Assembly (NCBI RefSeq): GCF_016798245.1
Contig: NZ_JAEUZA010000001.1
Span: 790,221-854,220 of the forward strand
Length of the DNA stretch: 64,000 nucleotides
Direction of reading: 5' to 3'
Source of the DNA: Alkalicoccobacillus gibsonii
GTDB lineage: Bacteria; Bacillota; Bacilli; Bacillales; Bacillaceae_D
Part shown: positions 18,868 to 28,585 of the stretch, in pieces
Position numbering within the stretch: position 1 is the first letter of the stretch
Layout: each line of letters opens with the position of its first letter
Program-made: the position numbers and the translations under genes
The notes under the pieces: generated by a model
Databases searched by the model: none
Seen by the model: only the letters and a program-made list of their open reading frames with translations
Told to the model about the DNA's origin: nothing

Positions 18868-19140
18868 AAAAAGAGGCTGGAACAGAACTCAAAATAAACG
18901 AGAAAATGGCGAATGATTCAATAAGCGAATCATTCGCCATTCGTGTTTTTATGAAACGAGCGGAGGGAGAACCTGAGACTTCTACGGAACAGAACGTGGT
19001 GAAGACACTGTAGCGGCGCTTTTCCCGCGGAAGGGGCTGAGGCCGTTCCCGTGGAAAGCGAAGGATTCTCCTGTAGCGGATATTTTGCTATGTTCGTGTT
19101 TTCGTGAGTAATTTACTGTTATGTCCCAGTCCCTTTTCCA
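18868..19140. repeat. Structured intergenic repeat element between gndA and zwf
   Basis: About 270 bases with no reading frame of interest. The ends form an imperfect inverted repeat: AAAAAGAGGCTGGAACAGAA on the left, and on the right the complement of AAAAGGGACTGGGACATAA. Inside are a perfect 15-bp palindrome (18905-18919 with 18927-18941), a GC-rich core with an imperfect CGCTTTTCC/GGAAAGCG stem near 19017-19063, and a repeated TGTAGCGG. Such G-GCTGGGAC-bounded elements recur between genes in Bacillaceae, from memory. It fills the gap of over 300 bases here. Confidence 0.7.
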
Positions 19141-19146
19141 CTATTA

Positions 19147-20634
19147 TTACATATCTTCAATCGGCCACCATTTAAAGCCGTCAGCAAGAAGAAGCTCATC
19201 CGCTTCTGTTGGTCCCATTGATCCAGATGGATAGGATGGAAGTTTGGTTTGATCTTCATCCCACGCTTCACTTATTGCATCGATGTATGCCCATGAAAGA
19301 TTCACTTCATCCCAATGCGCAAAGTTTGTTGCATCACCAATCATACAATCATAAAGTAAACGTTCATAGGCTTCTGGTGTATTAATTCCGTCTATGCCGT
19401 TGTTTGAGTAATTTAAGTTTACTGGACTCGTATCACCCGTTGTGCCAATCTTCTTCCCATTCAGCATTAAGCTCATTCCTTCATCAGGCTGAATGTGAAT
19501 AACAAGAAGGTTTGCGCCATTATTCTCAACTTTATCATGATAAAGATTATGTGGCTGTGGCTTGAATTCGATCACAATTTTTGTTGACTTAGCAGCCATG
19601 CGTTTTCCTGTTCGGATGTAGAATGGCACGCCAGCCCAGCGATAATTATCAATTAATAATTTACCGGCAACGTACGTTTCCGTTTGAGATTCTGGCGATA
19701 CATTTTTTTCTTTAAGGTATCCTTGAACAGGATCCCCCTTATAAGTGCCTTGACCATATTGTGCTCGAACAAAGGATTCGATTACTTTTTGATTTCTTAT
19801 CGGTCTAAGTGCACGGAGCACCTTAATTTTTTCACTGCGAATTTCTTCCGTACTAAGTCGTAATGGTGGTTCCATTGCAAGAAGTGTCACCATTTGCATT
19901 AAATGGTTTTGAACCATATCTCTAAGGGCACCAGAATTCTCGTAATATCCACCACGGTCCTCCACACCAAGTTGTTCACTAGATGTCACTTGAATATTCG
20001 CAATGTGCTGGTTATTCCATAAAGGTTCAAAAACAGCATTTGCAAAACGAATCACCTGAATATTTTGAACCATCTCTTTACCTAAGTAATGGTCAATCCG
20101 ATAAATTTCGTCTTCATGGAAGGCTTCACGGATTTCACTGTTTAATTTCTCTGCTGAAGGAAGATCATGGCCAAATGGCTTTTCAATAACTAACCTTGTC
20201 CACCCTTCTGTATCGGTCACACCTTCTGATTTTAAATACTGAGCAATCGTTCCAAAGAACTCTGGTGCCATTGCCATATAAAAAATACGGTTGCCACCAA
20301 TTTGATATCGCTCATCCAGTGTTTCAAGCATGTTTTTCAGATCTGTATATGATTCCTGGCTCGTTACATTAAATGGTTTGTAATAAAACTGATTACAAAA
20401 CTCATCTAAGTTCGTATGATCGCCTTTAATTTCTGCTTGGATGGACTCTCTCACTTGATTTCTAAGAGTCTCATCTGACCATTCTCTTCTTCCTATCCCA
20501 ACAACTGCAAATTGCTCACTAATGCTTCCCTGTTGAAATAAACGAAAAAGTGAAGGGAAAAGCTTTCTTTTAGCCAGATCTCCTGTTGCTCCAAAAATAA
20601 CAATAATTGATTTAGGCTGCTCACTGTTTTGCAT
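19147..20634 (-). CDS. zwf: Glucose-6-phosphate 1-dehydrogenase
   Basis: First enzyme of the oxidative pentose-phosphate pathway; makes 6-phosphogluconolactone and NADPH. 495 residues, the usual length. Motifs: N-terminal dinucleotide fold [19 protein letters not shown], the active-site signature [13 protein letters not shown] and the substrate/NADP contacts [13 protein letters not shown] start with AAGAGG upstream. It converges with gndA. Confidence 0.96.
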   Translation of the reverse strand: MQNSEQPKSIIVIFGATGDLAKRKLFPSLFRLFQQGSISEQFAVVGIGRREWSDETLRNQVRESIQAEIKGDHTNLDEFCNQFYYKPFNVTSQESYTDLKNMLETLDERYQIGGNRIFYMAMAPEFFGTIAQYLKSEGVTDTEGWTRLVIEKPFGHDLPSAEKLNSEIREAFHEDEIYRIDHYLGKEMVQNIQVIRFANAVFEPLWNNQHIANIQVTSSEQLGVEDRGGYYENSGALRDMVQNHLMQMVTLLAMEPPLRLSTEEIRSEKIKVLRALRPIRNQKVIESFVRAQYGQGTYKGDPVQGYLKEKNVSPESQTETYVAGKLLIDNYRWAGVPFYIRTGKRMAAKSTKIVIEFKPQPHNLYHDKVENNGANLLVIHIQPDEGMSLMLNGKKIGTTGDTSPVNLNYSNNGIDGINTPEAYERLLYDCMIGDATNFAHWDEVNLSWAYIDAISEAWDEDQTKLPSYPSGSMGPTEADELLLADGFKWWPIEDM

Positions 20635-20716
20635 AAGATACCTCTTTTCTGACTAAAATAGTTCATTCTAAACTTTTGGTTATGTAAGGAAGTAATTTTA
20701 CTACCAAACTTCAATT

Positions 20717-20745
20717 AGTATACAGCATAATTTCATTTTTAGAAA
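20717..20745 (-). promoter_or_regulatory. Possible SigA promoter for zwf
   Basis: On the minus strand a -10 TATACT (20717-20722) lies 17 bases after TTTCTA (20740-20745). The -10 is good, the -35 weak; placement about 80 bases before zwf is reasonable. Confidence 0.4.
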
Positions 20746-20774
20746 TTTCTCTGCTTATAATTTTGAAAAAAGTA

Positions 20775-20808
20775 AATCAGCTTGCCTAAATAAAGTGACA
20801 AGCTGATT
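20775..20808 (-). terminator. Intrinsic terminator of the ABC cassette
   Basis: Ten-bp stem AATCAGCTTG with its complement (20775-20784 with 20799-20808), then TACTTTTTTC on the minus strand, downstream of the permease gene. Confidence 0.75.
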
Positions 20809-20853
20809 CATGTAAACGCCATCTTGTATCATTGTTACTCTAGATAGCTTAAA

Positions 20854-21711
20854 CTATTCGTTGTTCGGTTTTGGTCCTTTTTTCATTCGTGGTCTTAACC
20901 TGCGAATGGAGGTAAATAATAGGAGTGAGATAAGAATTACATAAAAGCTTGCAAAAAACCACCATGGACTCAGCTTCCAACCCGCATATTCTTGAAGCAT
21001 AATGATTGGCGATTGATCGAATAATCCATAGAGCATGATCGGAATGTTAATGGATGCAAGGATAAGCGGCCATGGGAAGCTTGCCCCATCTATCGTATAT
21101 TCTTCCCCGAAGATGCTCATCATCAATGTAACAATTGCAAACCCTCCTGTTAGAAAAAAAGCAATCCCATATGAAGTAACCATTGATACAATAGTCTTTT
21201 GAAAAAAAGTCGATGTCCAAATACCAATAGCTGCGATCGTTATCATGGTAAGAATGAATAAACTAATAGATGAAAGTAACAGTGCTGGAGATACTCCCCC
21301 ATAAAGAAATACCATTGTATATAACGGTAAAGACGCAATAAGATATAACAATAAATAAGCAAGCGAAGCGATCATTTTACTAATAATAATAACTGATGAC
21401 GATTGAGCTGTTGTTAATAAAATAGGTAATGTTTGACGCTCTCTCTCAGAGCTAATCACACCTGCAGTTAATCCTGGTGTAACAAAAATAAATAAAGCGA
21501 GTTGAAACAAACAAAGGACTAGAAAAATCCCCCTACTTTCCGATGGCTGAAAGGCATGATTTGTATCAAAGCTCATGTATGCACCCATATAGCCCAAGAC
21601 GAGTAAGCCAAGTACAATTAAGTATATCGCGATGCCTAGATAGCTTTTAAATGAGCGAAACCTTAATTTAATTTCTTTTGTTAATACGGGATTGTTTAAC
21701 CATTTACTCAT
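20854..21711 (-). CDS. ABC-2 type transporter permease
   Basis: 285-residue membrane subunit with six predicted helices; opening WLNNPVLTKEIKLRFRSFKSY is typical of ABC-2 permeases, as is the TPGLTAGVISSERERQTLPILLTT segment that contacts the ATPase. It overlaps the end of the ATPase gene by eight bases and has AAAAGGAG upstream, so it is the third gene of a three-gene operon. It probably exports or remodels something at the cell surface; the substrate is unknown. Confidence 0.87.
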   Translation of the reverse strand: MSKWLNNPVLTKEIKLRFRSFKSYLGIAIYLIVLGLLVLGYMGAYMSFDTNHAFQPSESRGIFLVLCLFQLALFIFVTPGLTAGVISSERERQTLPILLTTAQSSSVIIISKMIASLAYLLLYLIASLPLYTMVFLYGGVSPALLLSSISLFILTMITIAAIGIWTSTFFQKTIVSMVTSYGIAFFLTGGFAIVTLMMSIFGEEYTIDGASFPWPLILASINIPIMLYGLFDQSPIIMLQEYAGWKLSPWWFFASFYVILISLLLFTSIRRLRPRMKKGPKPNNE

Positions 21712-22639
21712 CGGTTGTCACTCCTTTTGTGATATCCATAAAGATATCCTCTAAATCTGTGTCAACCTGATTAAAGCTTAACAATGGCAATTGCGCTTCG
21801 ACAGCTCGTTTTAACAAATCTTTCTGTTCAAAATCTGATCCTTTATAATCGAATTCGATCTCGCCTTCTTTTATAGACTGAATCCTTAGTACATCCTCCT
21901 CCGCTTCTAAAAAGGCAATAACTTCTTGATGGGACCCAAATGTACGAATCTGAATGACTTTTTGTTGCTGAAGCTTATCATGTATATCATTTACACTTCC
22001 ATTTGCAACTAAGACCCCTTGATCTACGACTCCAATTTGATCACACATCTCAGCAAGCTCTGGCAAGATATGCGATGAAATAATAATGGTTTTATTCATA
22101 GATTTTAAGCTACGTAAAATATCACGCATTTCAACTCTTGCCCTTGGGTCTAGTCCGGATGCTGGTTCATCTAAAATGAGTACCTCAGGATTATGAATGA
22201 GGCATCGTGCCAAACAAAGTCTCTGCTTCATTCCTCTAGATAGCACATCAACGTAGTCATTTACTTTATGGGATAATTGAACCAGCTCGAGTAATTCTGG
22301 AATTAGCTTCTTACGTTCCGAAATAGACAATCCGTAACTTGCCCCATAAAAATCTAAGTACTCAGATGTTCGTAATTGATCGTATACGCCAAAGAAATCT
22401 GGCATATACCCAATTTTCCGCCTAACTTCTGTCGGATTCTGAGTAACATCTACTCCATCAATTAGCGCCGTCCCTGATGTTGGTACCATTAAAGTAGCCA
22501 AAATTTGAAAGGTTGTTGATTTTCCTGCCCCGTTTTGACCAACTAGCCCATAAACCGTCCCTTTTTTCACATGGATATTTAGCTCATTTAGTGCCGTGTA
22601 CGAACCGTAACGTTTTGTGAGATCTATGGTTTCAATCAT
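21704..22639 (-). CDS. ABC transporter ATP-binding protein (exporter type)
   Basis: 311-residue ATPase: Walker A GQNGAGKST, Q-loop YMPDFFGVYDQL, signature LSRGMKQRL, Walker B VLILDEPASGLDP, H-loop ISSHILPE, then a C-terminal extension of about 90 residues common in ABC-2 exporters. I chose ATG 22639, with AAAGGTG about 9 bases upstream, over an in-frame GTG at 22651. Its start overlaps the stop of the 796-residue protein gene upstream, which ties the two together. Confidence 0.9.
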   Translation of the reverse strand: MIETIDLTKRYGSYTALNELNIHVKKGTVYGLVGQNGAGKSTTFQILATLMVPTSGTALIDGVDVTQNPTEVRRKIGYMPDFFGVYDQLRTSEYLDFYGASYGLSISERKKLIPELLELVQLSHKVNDYVDVLSRGMKQRLCLARCLIHNPEVLILDEPASGLDPRARVEMRDILRSLKSMNKTIIISSHILPELAEMCDQIGVVDQGVLVANGSVNDIHDKLQQQKVIQIRTFGSHQEVIAFLEAEEDVLRIQSIKEGEIEFDYKGSDFEQKDLLKRAVEAQLPLLSFNQVDTDLEDIFMDITKGVTTDE

Positions 22640-25022
22640 TCTTAAATTCACCTTTCAAATTAATCTGAGGGATCGTTAACGTATCTTTAGAATCATTTTT
22701 ATTGATTCTAATTTGAATGTCTCCCCAATCATCAATATAAAGTGAAGGATCCTCAAAGGTCACTCGACCAGTAATGTCCTCATATAATTCTTCCTTCACA
22801 TTATAGAGCTGAACAATCGTCTCTTCTTCATTCAAAGTGGATAGACTCATTTCGTTAAAGACAAATGTATCCTCCATTAGATCAGTCGGAACGGAGAACA
22901 TCAGCTCATATTCTCCGTTTTCAGCGTAAATGGTTCGCTCCCCTAAAGAAACTTCCTCTTCAAAGTATATATCTCCAGTAAAACTATATCCTGAGGGCAT
23001 CAAATCTTTATTGTCTAATGAAAGCTGACCCTGCTGTTCCGATTGAACATCAATAGGTTGCACAATTAAGTTGTTGACTTTAAGTATGCCTTGGCTACCA
23101 TTTAATACTGGATGTAAGATTGAATCTTTAGACAAACCAGCAATAGCCGGCAGTCCTTTTGAATATACCTCCTCGTTAAAGGAAGCCTCAAACAACCCTT
23201 TTTCTACTAGCTCTGGTAATGATGTATCTTCTTCATAATCATATGGGTACGTATTGTTACTCGGTGTAAATAGAGTCTTCCCAGCTAAAGTAAACGAAAC
23301 TTGATTCGTTTCTCCTTTTTTAAGGGGGCCAAGCGTGACTTTTTCTGCTCCAGCCATGAAGTAAACAGCTTCGTAATCAAAATTCGTTCGGTTTGTAATG
23401 GTTCCTTCAACTTCATTGTTCTTATACGTTAAATCTGTTTCAAAATTCCCAGCTTCCACATTCGAAATGGAACCAACTGCATTTGAGATTGACCAAAACT
23501 CTCGATTTCGGAACGTAAGCAGCTGCTCTTTTTCTAAGTGGACTACACTAGTGTCCGTTTTCCCATCAAACGTGTTAAAGTACACATTATCAACCAATGG
23601 AACAGGCAAGAACTCTTGATCTTTAAATAATAATGAATACGTCCCTTTTTTATTATTTAAAAATGATACACTACCAACACCATATCCAGTACCAGTATGG
23701 TCTAATCGCATAACCACATTCTCATTTAATTGATGATCCTTGATCCGATCCTTCCCACCTACAATAAAGATGGCAAAGCAAAGAATGATTGATAAACTAG
23801 GCAGAATCCACCAAGCATGTTCGCGTTTGTCTGCTCTTCTTAAGATAAAATAAAGTAAAGGACATAAGATAAGAACGTATCCAGCAAACACCATCACCAG
23901 ATTACGTATTGGAATAAAAGAAGATGGAAATAAGTTCGAAATATTCGTAAAGGTGTATTCGTAATTCTCAAATTCTGACGCTCCATAAAAAGATGTGCTA
24001 TTTTTAACAAATGGGTTGAACCACTGACTCCAAGCCTCATTTGCCCCCTCCCATTCTTCGAAATTATTCTGTAATGGGCTTACTAACAGCTGAGCAAATT
24101 CACCTTTCCCACTTTTAGTGCTGAGTAAGACTGGTTCATCATCCTCTGTTTGCAGATGAACAATAGAAGCCTTAAGAGGATTGCCTTTTTGCAATGGAAC
24201 AACATCCTCGCTGTAATCGACATTCGTTAGTTTCTTAAGAAAATTTGCGTTAGCATCCGTTTCTTCCACAAATGCTTCTATAGGTAACTCGGAGGCAAAA
24301 ATAGATTGTTCAATACCTTTGACATCTCCAGTTAATAATAAAGTTCCCCCTTCATTCACCCATGTGGAAATGACCCTTTGTTGTTTCTCACTTAAAGAAT
24401 CCAGATCATAGTCTGATATAAGCAAAACAGACAACATGTTTAAGCCTGTTCCTAATTCAGGAATTTGATCTTGTTTCACTTCTACAACTTCAAATCGATG
24501 ATCTGTGACAAGCTTCATAGATTTTAACGACTCTAACCGTTCAATAGATGGAGAAAGAACTCCGATTACTAAATCTTGATCATTAATTCCTCTCGCTGTT
24601 AGAAGTGATTTCCCTTCAAAAAGTAGGTCCTCTCCATCGTCCCAGCCACCTTCATAAAAATGAATCGTCTTAACGGTTGTTCCAGTCCCTGTTCCAGACA
24701 TAGCGGTGTAATCGAAACTTGGAATACTTACAGTAAAAGAAACCTCTGATTGAGCAGGCACTTCGACAGACTGTATAAAATCTGTTGGTTCTGTTGAATA
24801 TGAAGGACTTATACTAAAGGCTAAATCTCCAGAAATATCTCGATCACTCACATTGTTTATTGTGACAACAACCGGAAATCCTCTATAAGGGTTCGCTTTG
24901 TTCTCGAATCCAATATCCATTTGAATCGATAAGTCTCGTTCATGCTCTGCTTTTACAGTAATCGGAAACATAATTAGTGCTAGCATCACAATAATGATAC
25001 AAATTAAACTTTTTTTACTCAT
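22632..25022 (-). CDS. Large exported membrane protein of an ABC cassette
   Basis: 796-residue protein: signal peptide (MSKKSLICI...TVKA), a beta-rich extracellular N-terminal domain, a flavodoxin-like or glutamine-amidotransferase-like segment around residues 150-250 (ISTWVNEGGTLLLTGD), two adjacent membrane helices around residues 375-425 (NLVMVFAGYVLILCPLLYFIL and the WWILPSLSIIL helix), then another beta-rich outer region to the end. Proteins of this layout sit next to ABC-2 exporter genes in Firmicutes; no function is established. First gene of the operon with the ATPase and permease. Confidence 0.82.
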   Translation of the reverse strand: MSKKSLICIIIVMLALIMFPITVKAEHERDLSIQMDIGFENKANPYRGFPVVVTINNVSDRDISGDLAFSISPSYSTEPTDFIQSVEVPAQSEVSFTVSIPSFDYTAMSGTGTGTTVKTIHFYEGGWDDGEDLLFEGKSLLTARGINDQDLVIGVLSPSIERLESLKSMKLVTDHRFEVVEVKQDQIPELGTGLNMLSVLLISDYDLDSLSEKQQRVISTWVNEGGTLLLTGDVKGIEQSIFASELPIEAFVEETDANANFLKKLTNVDYSEDVVPLQKGNPLKASIVHLQTEDDEPVLLSTKSGKGEFAQLLVSPLQNNFEEWEGANEAWSQWFNPFVKNSTSFYGASEFENYEYTFTNISNLFPSSFIPIRNLVMVFAGYVLILCPLLYFILRRADKREHAWWILPSLSIILCFAIFIVGGKDRIKDHQLNENVVMRLDHTGTGYGVGSVSFLNNKKGTYSLLFKDQEFLPVPLVDNVYFNTFDGKTDTSVVHLEKEQLLTFRNREFWSISNAVGSISNVEAGNFETDLTYKNNEVEGTITNRTNFDYEAVYFMAGAEKVTLGPLKKGETNQVSFTLAGKTLFTPSNNTYPYDYEEDTSLPELVEKGLFEASFNEEVYSKGLPAIAGLSKDSILHPVLNGSQGILKVNNLIVQPIDVQSEQQGQLSLDNKDLMPSGYSFTGDIYFEEEVSLGERTIYAENGEYELMFSVPTDLMEDTFVFNEMSLSTLNEEETIVQLYNVKEELYEDITGRVTFEDPSLYIDDWGDIQIRINKNDSKDTLTIPQINLKGEFKND

Positions 25023-25248
25023 TAAATTTCCCGCTTTCCGCTCAATATCTTACTTTAAACTTCTTTAAAGATAGCATAATTGCATTCATTTTTTTCTCAA
25101 GTTTTTCTAAAATTTTTCAAGCCAATGTCAAAATTCGTCGAAATAATTAAGACTTTTTGCAACTAACTGTCGGAAGAAATTTAGAGGAAATAGAAGGAAT
25201 TAATAGAATATTTGTTAATAACAATATTCAAACGTGGGGGATCTCAAA

Positions 25249-25533
25249 ATGAGCTCGATCATAAAGAACAAAGAAATCATTAAAAAACATGTTTACCACA
25301 ATAGTGAGTTAGGAAAAGCGACAACTCTTCATGAGTTTTCTATAGAGTATTCTTTGGAACAAGAGGAACTTTACCGGATCTTAGACTTATTAGTTGACGA
25401 AGCAACGATCCAATGGACAAACGAAGAACAAGTTATTTCTTTCCCGTTACCTGGTTGGTATAAAAAGCAATTACAGCAAATGAAAGCATGTCACTTATCG
25501 GCTTTAGCCAAGCGACAACTAAACGAATGGTAG
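25249..25533 (+). CDS. Small cytoplasmic protein, unknown
   Basis: 94-residue protein without signal or membrane segment. Predicted alpha-helical with one beta hairpin; the pattern (EFSIEYSLEQEELYRILDLLVDEATIQWTNEEQ, split across helices) suggests a winged-helix-like fold but lacks a recognisable family motif. I start it at ATG 25249 with GGGGG upstream; a GTG 15 bases earlier is in frame but overlaps that site. Monocistronic, ending at a shared terminator. Confidence 0.75.
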   Translation: MSSIIKNKEIIKKHVYHNSELGKATTLHEFSIEYSLEQEELYRILDLLVDEATIQWTNEEQVISFPLPGWYKKQLQQMKACHLSALAKRQLNEW

Positions 25534-25540
25534 AAACCAT

Positions 25541-25586
25541 AAACAAAAGGCAAACTGATCACAAATGTGACGTTTGCCTTTTGTTT
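25541..25586. terminator. Bidirectional terminator
   Basis: A 15-bp perfect outer stem AAACAAAAGGCAAAC with its complement (25541-25555 with 25572-25586) and an inner TCAC/GTGA stem. It lies between the convergent small-protein gene and the chemoreceptor gene and is A/T-rich on both outer sides. Confidence 0.85.
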
Positions 25587-25612
25587 GTTTGATTTATGTA
25601 TGAATGATCGAT

Positions 25613-26437
25613 CTATTCGTTACTTAATGTTTGCACAAATTTTTCAAAGCGTTTATTTTGCTCATTTAGAAGCTCAATATTTTCCATGAATGTAGCGACT
25701 AATTGCGCCTGATCGGATGATGCACCAGAAATTTCACTAATTTCTTCTTGCATTCGTTTGACTGAGTTTTGAACATTTGATACGTTCTCATCGATTTGAT
25801 TAGCTGCCTTTTTAGTTTCATCAGAGAGCTTACGAACTTCTGTGGCTACCACACCAAAGCCGGCACCTGCTTGGCCCACACGTGCTGCCTCAATCGCTGC
25901 ATTTAAGCCTATTAAGTTTGTTTGTCTTGAAATATCACCGATGAAATTCGTAATTTCAGCAACACTTCCTGATTCATCTACCGTCTTTATAGCATTTTTT
26001 AATAATTGATCTGAAGTTGCCGAAAGCTGTTCAGAATGTGCTGCCACTTGTTGAATTCCACTAAGGAGATTATCCGTAATTGTTGAAGTCTGTGTCATTA
26101 ATTCGTTTAACTTCTTTTTATTTTTATGACTAAAATTTGCTGTTAGAACAGCAACAATTTGCCCCGTTTCATCTTTCACTGGTACAAACACGACATCAAA
26201 TGCTACGCCAAATAATTCTTCTGGGATGGATCCGTATGTGACCTCGTTATGTTTAATATCTTTAAAATCCGTATGTGGCTCAACTAATGGATCCCCTGGT
26301 TTTTGTCCGATTTTTAAAGAATCGCTGTCACACCAATATAATACTTTTTCATGATCATATACAGAGAGCGCTACATCACCTTTAAATAATTGTTTGATAA
26401 ATGGCATACTCGCAACCAAGCCATCAACAATAGACAT
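25613..26437 (-). CDS. Soluble chemoreceptor (YfmS-like), copy 1
   Basis: 274-residue methyl-accepting-type signal protein with no membrane helix. N-terminal sensory domain (about 1-120) contains [12 protein letters not shown] and [16 protein letters not shown], a PAS/GAF-like pattern; the C-terminal half is the chemoreceptor coiled-coil hairpin with the tip [20 protein letters not shown] and [15 protein letters not shown] that binds CheA/CheW. It resembles B. subtilis YfmS, a short soluble receptor. Cys and His residues in the N-domain could bind a ligand, but none is known. It is a close tandem paralogue of the gene upstream. Confidence 0.88.
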   Translation of the reverse strand: MSIVDGLVASMPFIKQLFKGDVALSVYDHEKVLYWCDSDSLKIGQKPGDPLVEPHTDFKDIKHNEVTYGSIPEELFGVAFDVVFVPVKDETGQIVAVLTANFSHKNKKKLNELMTQTSTITDNLLSGIQQVAAHSEQLSATSDQLLKNAIKTVDESGSVAEITNFIGDISRQTNLIGLNAAIEAARVGQAGAGFGVVATEVRKLSDETKKAANQIDENVSNVQNSVKRMQEEISEISGASSDQAQLVATFMENIELLNEQNKRFEKFVQTLSNE

Positions 26438-26519
26438 TCGCTACAACCCCTTTCTTAACATCCTTCTTTTTATCGGCTATCCCATCCATTTAGTTAACAA
26501 CATCTTACAAATATAAAGA

Positions 26520-26550
26520 AGCCCTCCTAATGATTTTCATTAAGAAGGCT
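26520..26550 (-). terminator. Intrinsic terminator between the two chemoreceptor genes
   Basis: Fourteen-bp stem with two G-U pairs (26520-26533 with 26537-26550), then CTTCTTTATAT on the minus strand. It follows the upstream receptor gene, so the two copies are transcribed separately. Confidence 0.75.
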
Positions 26551-26559
26551 AGTATCTTT

Positions 26560-27384
26560 TTATAAATCGTTTAAAGATTGAACGTAGTTTTTAAATTGTT
26601 GATTTTGATCATTTAGCAGCTCTATATTTTTCATAAAGTCTGTCACTAATTGGGCTTGATCATTTGAAGCATCTGTAATATCACTAATTTCCTGTTGCAT
26701 TTGCTTAATGGAGCTTTGAATCTTAGACAGCGTTTCATCAATTTGGTTTGCTGCTTTTTTGGTCTCGTCTGAAAGTTTGCGAACTTCAGTGGCAACCACT
26801 CCAAAGCCAGCACCTGCTTGACCTACACGAGCGGCCTCAATGGCTGCATTTAAACCAATCAAATTCGTCTGTCTTGAAATATCACCAATAAAGGTTGTCA
26901 CTTCAGCCACTGCATTTGACTCATCTACCGTTTTTACAGCATTTTTTAATAGCTGGTCTGATGTTGCTGATAGTTGCTGTGAACGAGCAGCCACCTGTCG
27001 AATTCCACTAAGAAGCTGGTCAGAAATCTCCGAGGTGTCGCCCATTAACTGTTCAATCCGATCAAGTTCCTTGCGACTACTATTCATACTTAGTACAGCT
27101 ATGATGTGCTGATCATGATCTAAAAAAGGAACATATGTAATGTCATAAGCGTGTCCATAAAGTTCCTTTGGAATCTGGCTATAGGTTACACCTTTATTTT
27201 CAATGCAACTAAAATTCTCAAAACCCTTTTCGAGCGGATCCCCTGCTTTCGCTTGTATATCAAGCGTAGAACTACCGCTAAAAAACAAAATCTTTTCTTC
27301 ATCAAAAAGGCTCAAAGCTACATCACCTTTGAACGCTTTTTTTAATAATGGCATATTTTTCGTTAAGCCTTCAACAAACTCCAT
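26560..27384 (-). CDS. Soluble chemoreceptor (YfmS-like), copy 2
   Basis: Paralogue of the gene just downstream, aligning end to end without gaps of note ([21 protein letters not shown] against [21 protein letters not shown]). Same layout: soluble sensory N-domain, then a signalling hairpin with [20 protein letters not shown]. The hairpin tip is nearly identical in the two, while the sensory domains differ at many positions, as expected for different ligands. Start chosen at ATG 27384 by alignment to copy 1; ATG 27390 is in frame but only four bases from the AGAGG site. Confidence 0.87.
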   Translation of the reverse strand: MEFVEGLTKNMPLLKKAFKGDVALSLFDEEKILFFSGSSTLDIQAKAGDPLEKGFENFSCIENKGVTYSQIPKELYGHAYDITYVPFLDHDQHIIAVLSMNSSRKELDRIEQLMGDTSEISDQLLSGIRQVAARSQQLSATSDQLLKNAVKTVDESNAVAEVTTFIGDISRQTNLIGLNAAIEAARVGQAGAGFGVVATEVRKLSDETKKAANQIDETLSKIQSSIKQMQQEISDITDASNDQAQLVTDFMKNIELLNDQNQQFKNYVQSLNDL

Positions 27385-27512
27385 TCCCATACTTCCTCTC
27401 TATCTATCAACATATGAAGAACATATCGGAAGAAGGGGTTCATTCGTGTAGATAAGACTCAACAAAAAGTACAGAAAACCAGTGTAAAACTATGTTTAGA
27501 GAATAAAAGGAA

Positions 27513-28505
27513 TTATTGAAGGATTAAATCAATCTCCTTTAATTCATCTGCTGAGAATGACAAGTTCTGAAGAGCTTGAACATTTTCCTCAATCTGACTG
27601 ACTCTGCTCGCTCCAATCAATGCAGATGTGACATGACCCTCTCTAAGAACCCAGGCTAAAGACATTTGCGCAAGTGTTTGGCCGCGTTCGTGTGCAATCT
27701 TATTTAATCGGTTTAAACGTTTGACCAAATCTTGATTGATTTGTTCTTCACTAAGGAAATGACTCGCTCCACCCGCACGTGAATCAAGAGGTACAGATCC
27801 GTCTAAGTATTTGTTCGTTAAGAGACCTTGAGCCAGTGGACAGAACGCGATCGAGCCTACCCCACTCTCATTTAGTACATCCAGTAACTCATCTTCAATG
27901 CCGCGATTTAACATTGAATAATTTGGTTGATGGATGAGAAGTGGTGTGCCCAAGTCAGCTAGAATTCGTGATGCTTCTTTTGTTTGAGCAGGACTATAGC
28001 TTGATATACCAACGTAGAGGGCTTTACCTTGACGTACAATTTGATGAAGAACTCCCATAGTCTCTTCTAATGGTGTGTCCGGATCCGGTCGATGAGAATA
28101 AAAAATATCAACATAATCCAACTTCATTCGTTGTAAGCTTTGGTCAAGACTTGCGATCAGATTCTTTTTAGACCCCCACTCTCCATACGGTCCTGGCCAC
28201 ATATAATAACCTGCTTTTGAGGAGATAATTAACTCATCCCGGTATGGCGCAAAGTCTGTTTGAAGGATTCGTCCAAACATTTCTTCAGCGGATCCTGCAG
28301 GAGGACCATAATTATTCGCTAAATCAAAATGGGTGATCCCTTGATCAAATGCACTTCTTAACATCGCACGTCCATTTTCATATGAATCGACTCCACCAAA
28401 ATTATGCCAAAGTCCAAGTGACAAAGCAGGTAACTTTAAACCTGATCGTCCAGCTCGGCGGTAAGGCATTGTAGAATATCTTTGATCTGATGCAACGTAA
28501 CTCAA
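27513..28505 (-). CDS. Aldo/keto reductase (YghZ/Gpr-like)
   Basis: 330-residue NADPH-dependent reductase of the AKR14/YghZ group, described in E. coli as L-glyceraldehyde 3-phosphate reductase. Motifs: GLWHNFGG, GITHFDLANNYGPPAGSAEE with the catalytic Asp and Tyr, the active-site Lys in ISSKAGYYMWPGPYG, catalytic His in FYSHRPDP and the NADP-binding ALIGASRVSQIEEN. The YMWPGPYGEWGSKK stretch is specific for this subgroup. TTG start with GAAGGAG upstream. Confidence 0.92.
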   Translation of the reverse strand: MSYVASDQRYSTMPYRRAGRSGLKLPALSLGLWHNFGGVDSYENGRAMLRSAFDQGITHFDLANNYGPPAGSAEEMFGRILQTDFAPYRDELIISSKAGYYMWPGPYGEWGSKKNLIASLDQSLQRMKLDYVDIFYSHRPDPDTPLEETMGVLHQIVRQGKALYVGISSYSPAQTKEASRILADLGTPLLIHQPNYSMLNRGIEDELLDVLNESGVGSIAFCPLAQGLLTNKYLDGSVPLDSRAGGASHFLSEEQINQDLVKRLNRLNKIAHERGQTLAQMSLAWVLREGHVTSALIGASRVSQIEENVQALQNLSFSADELKEIDLILQ

Positions 28506-28585
28506 AGTACCATCTCCTTCGTAAGCGTTATCATTTTTTATAGAGTATCACAACATGACAAAAGAGTCTTGTTTGAGCTCATGAC

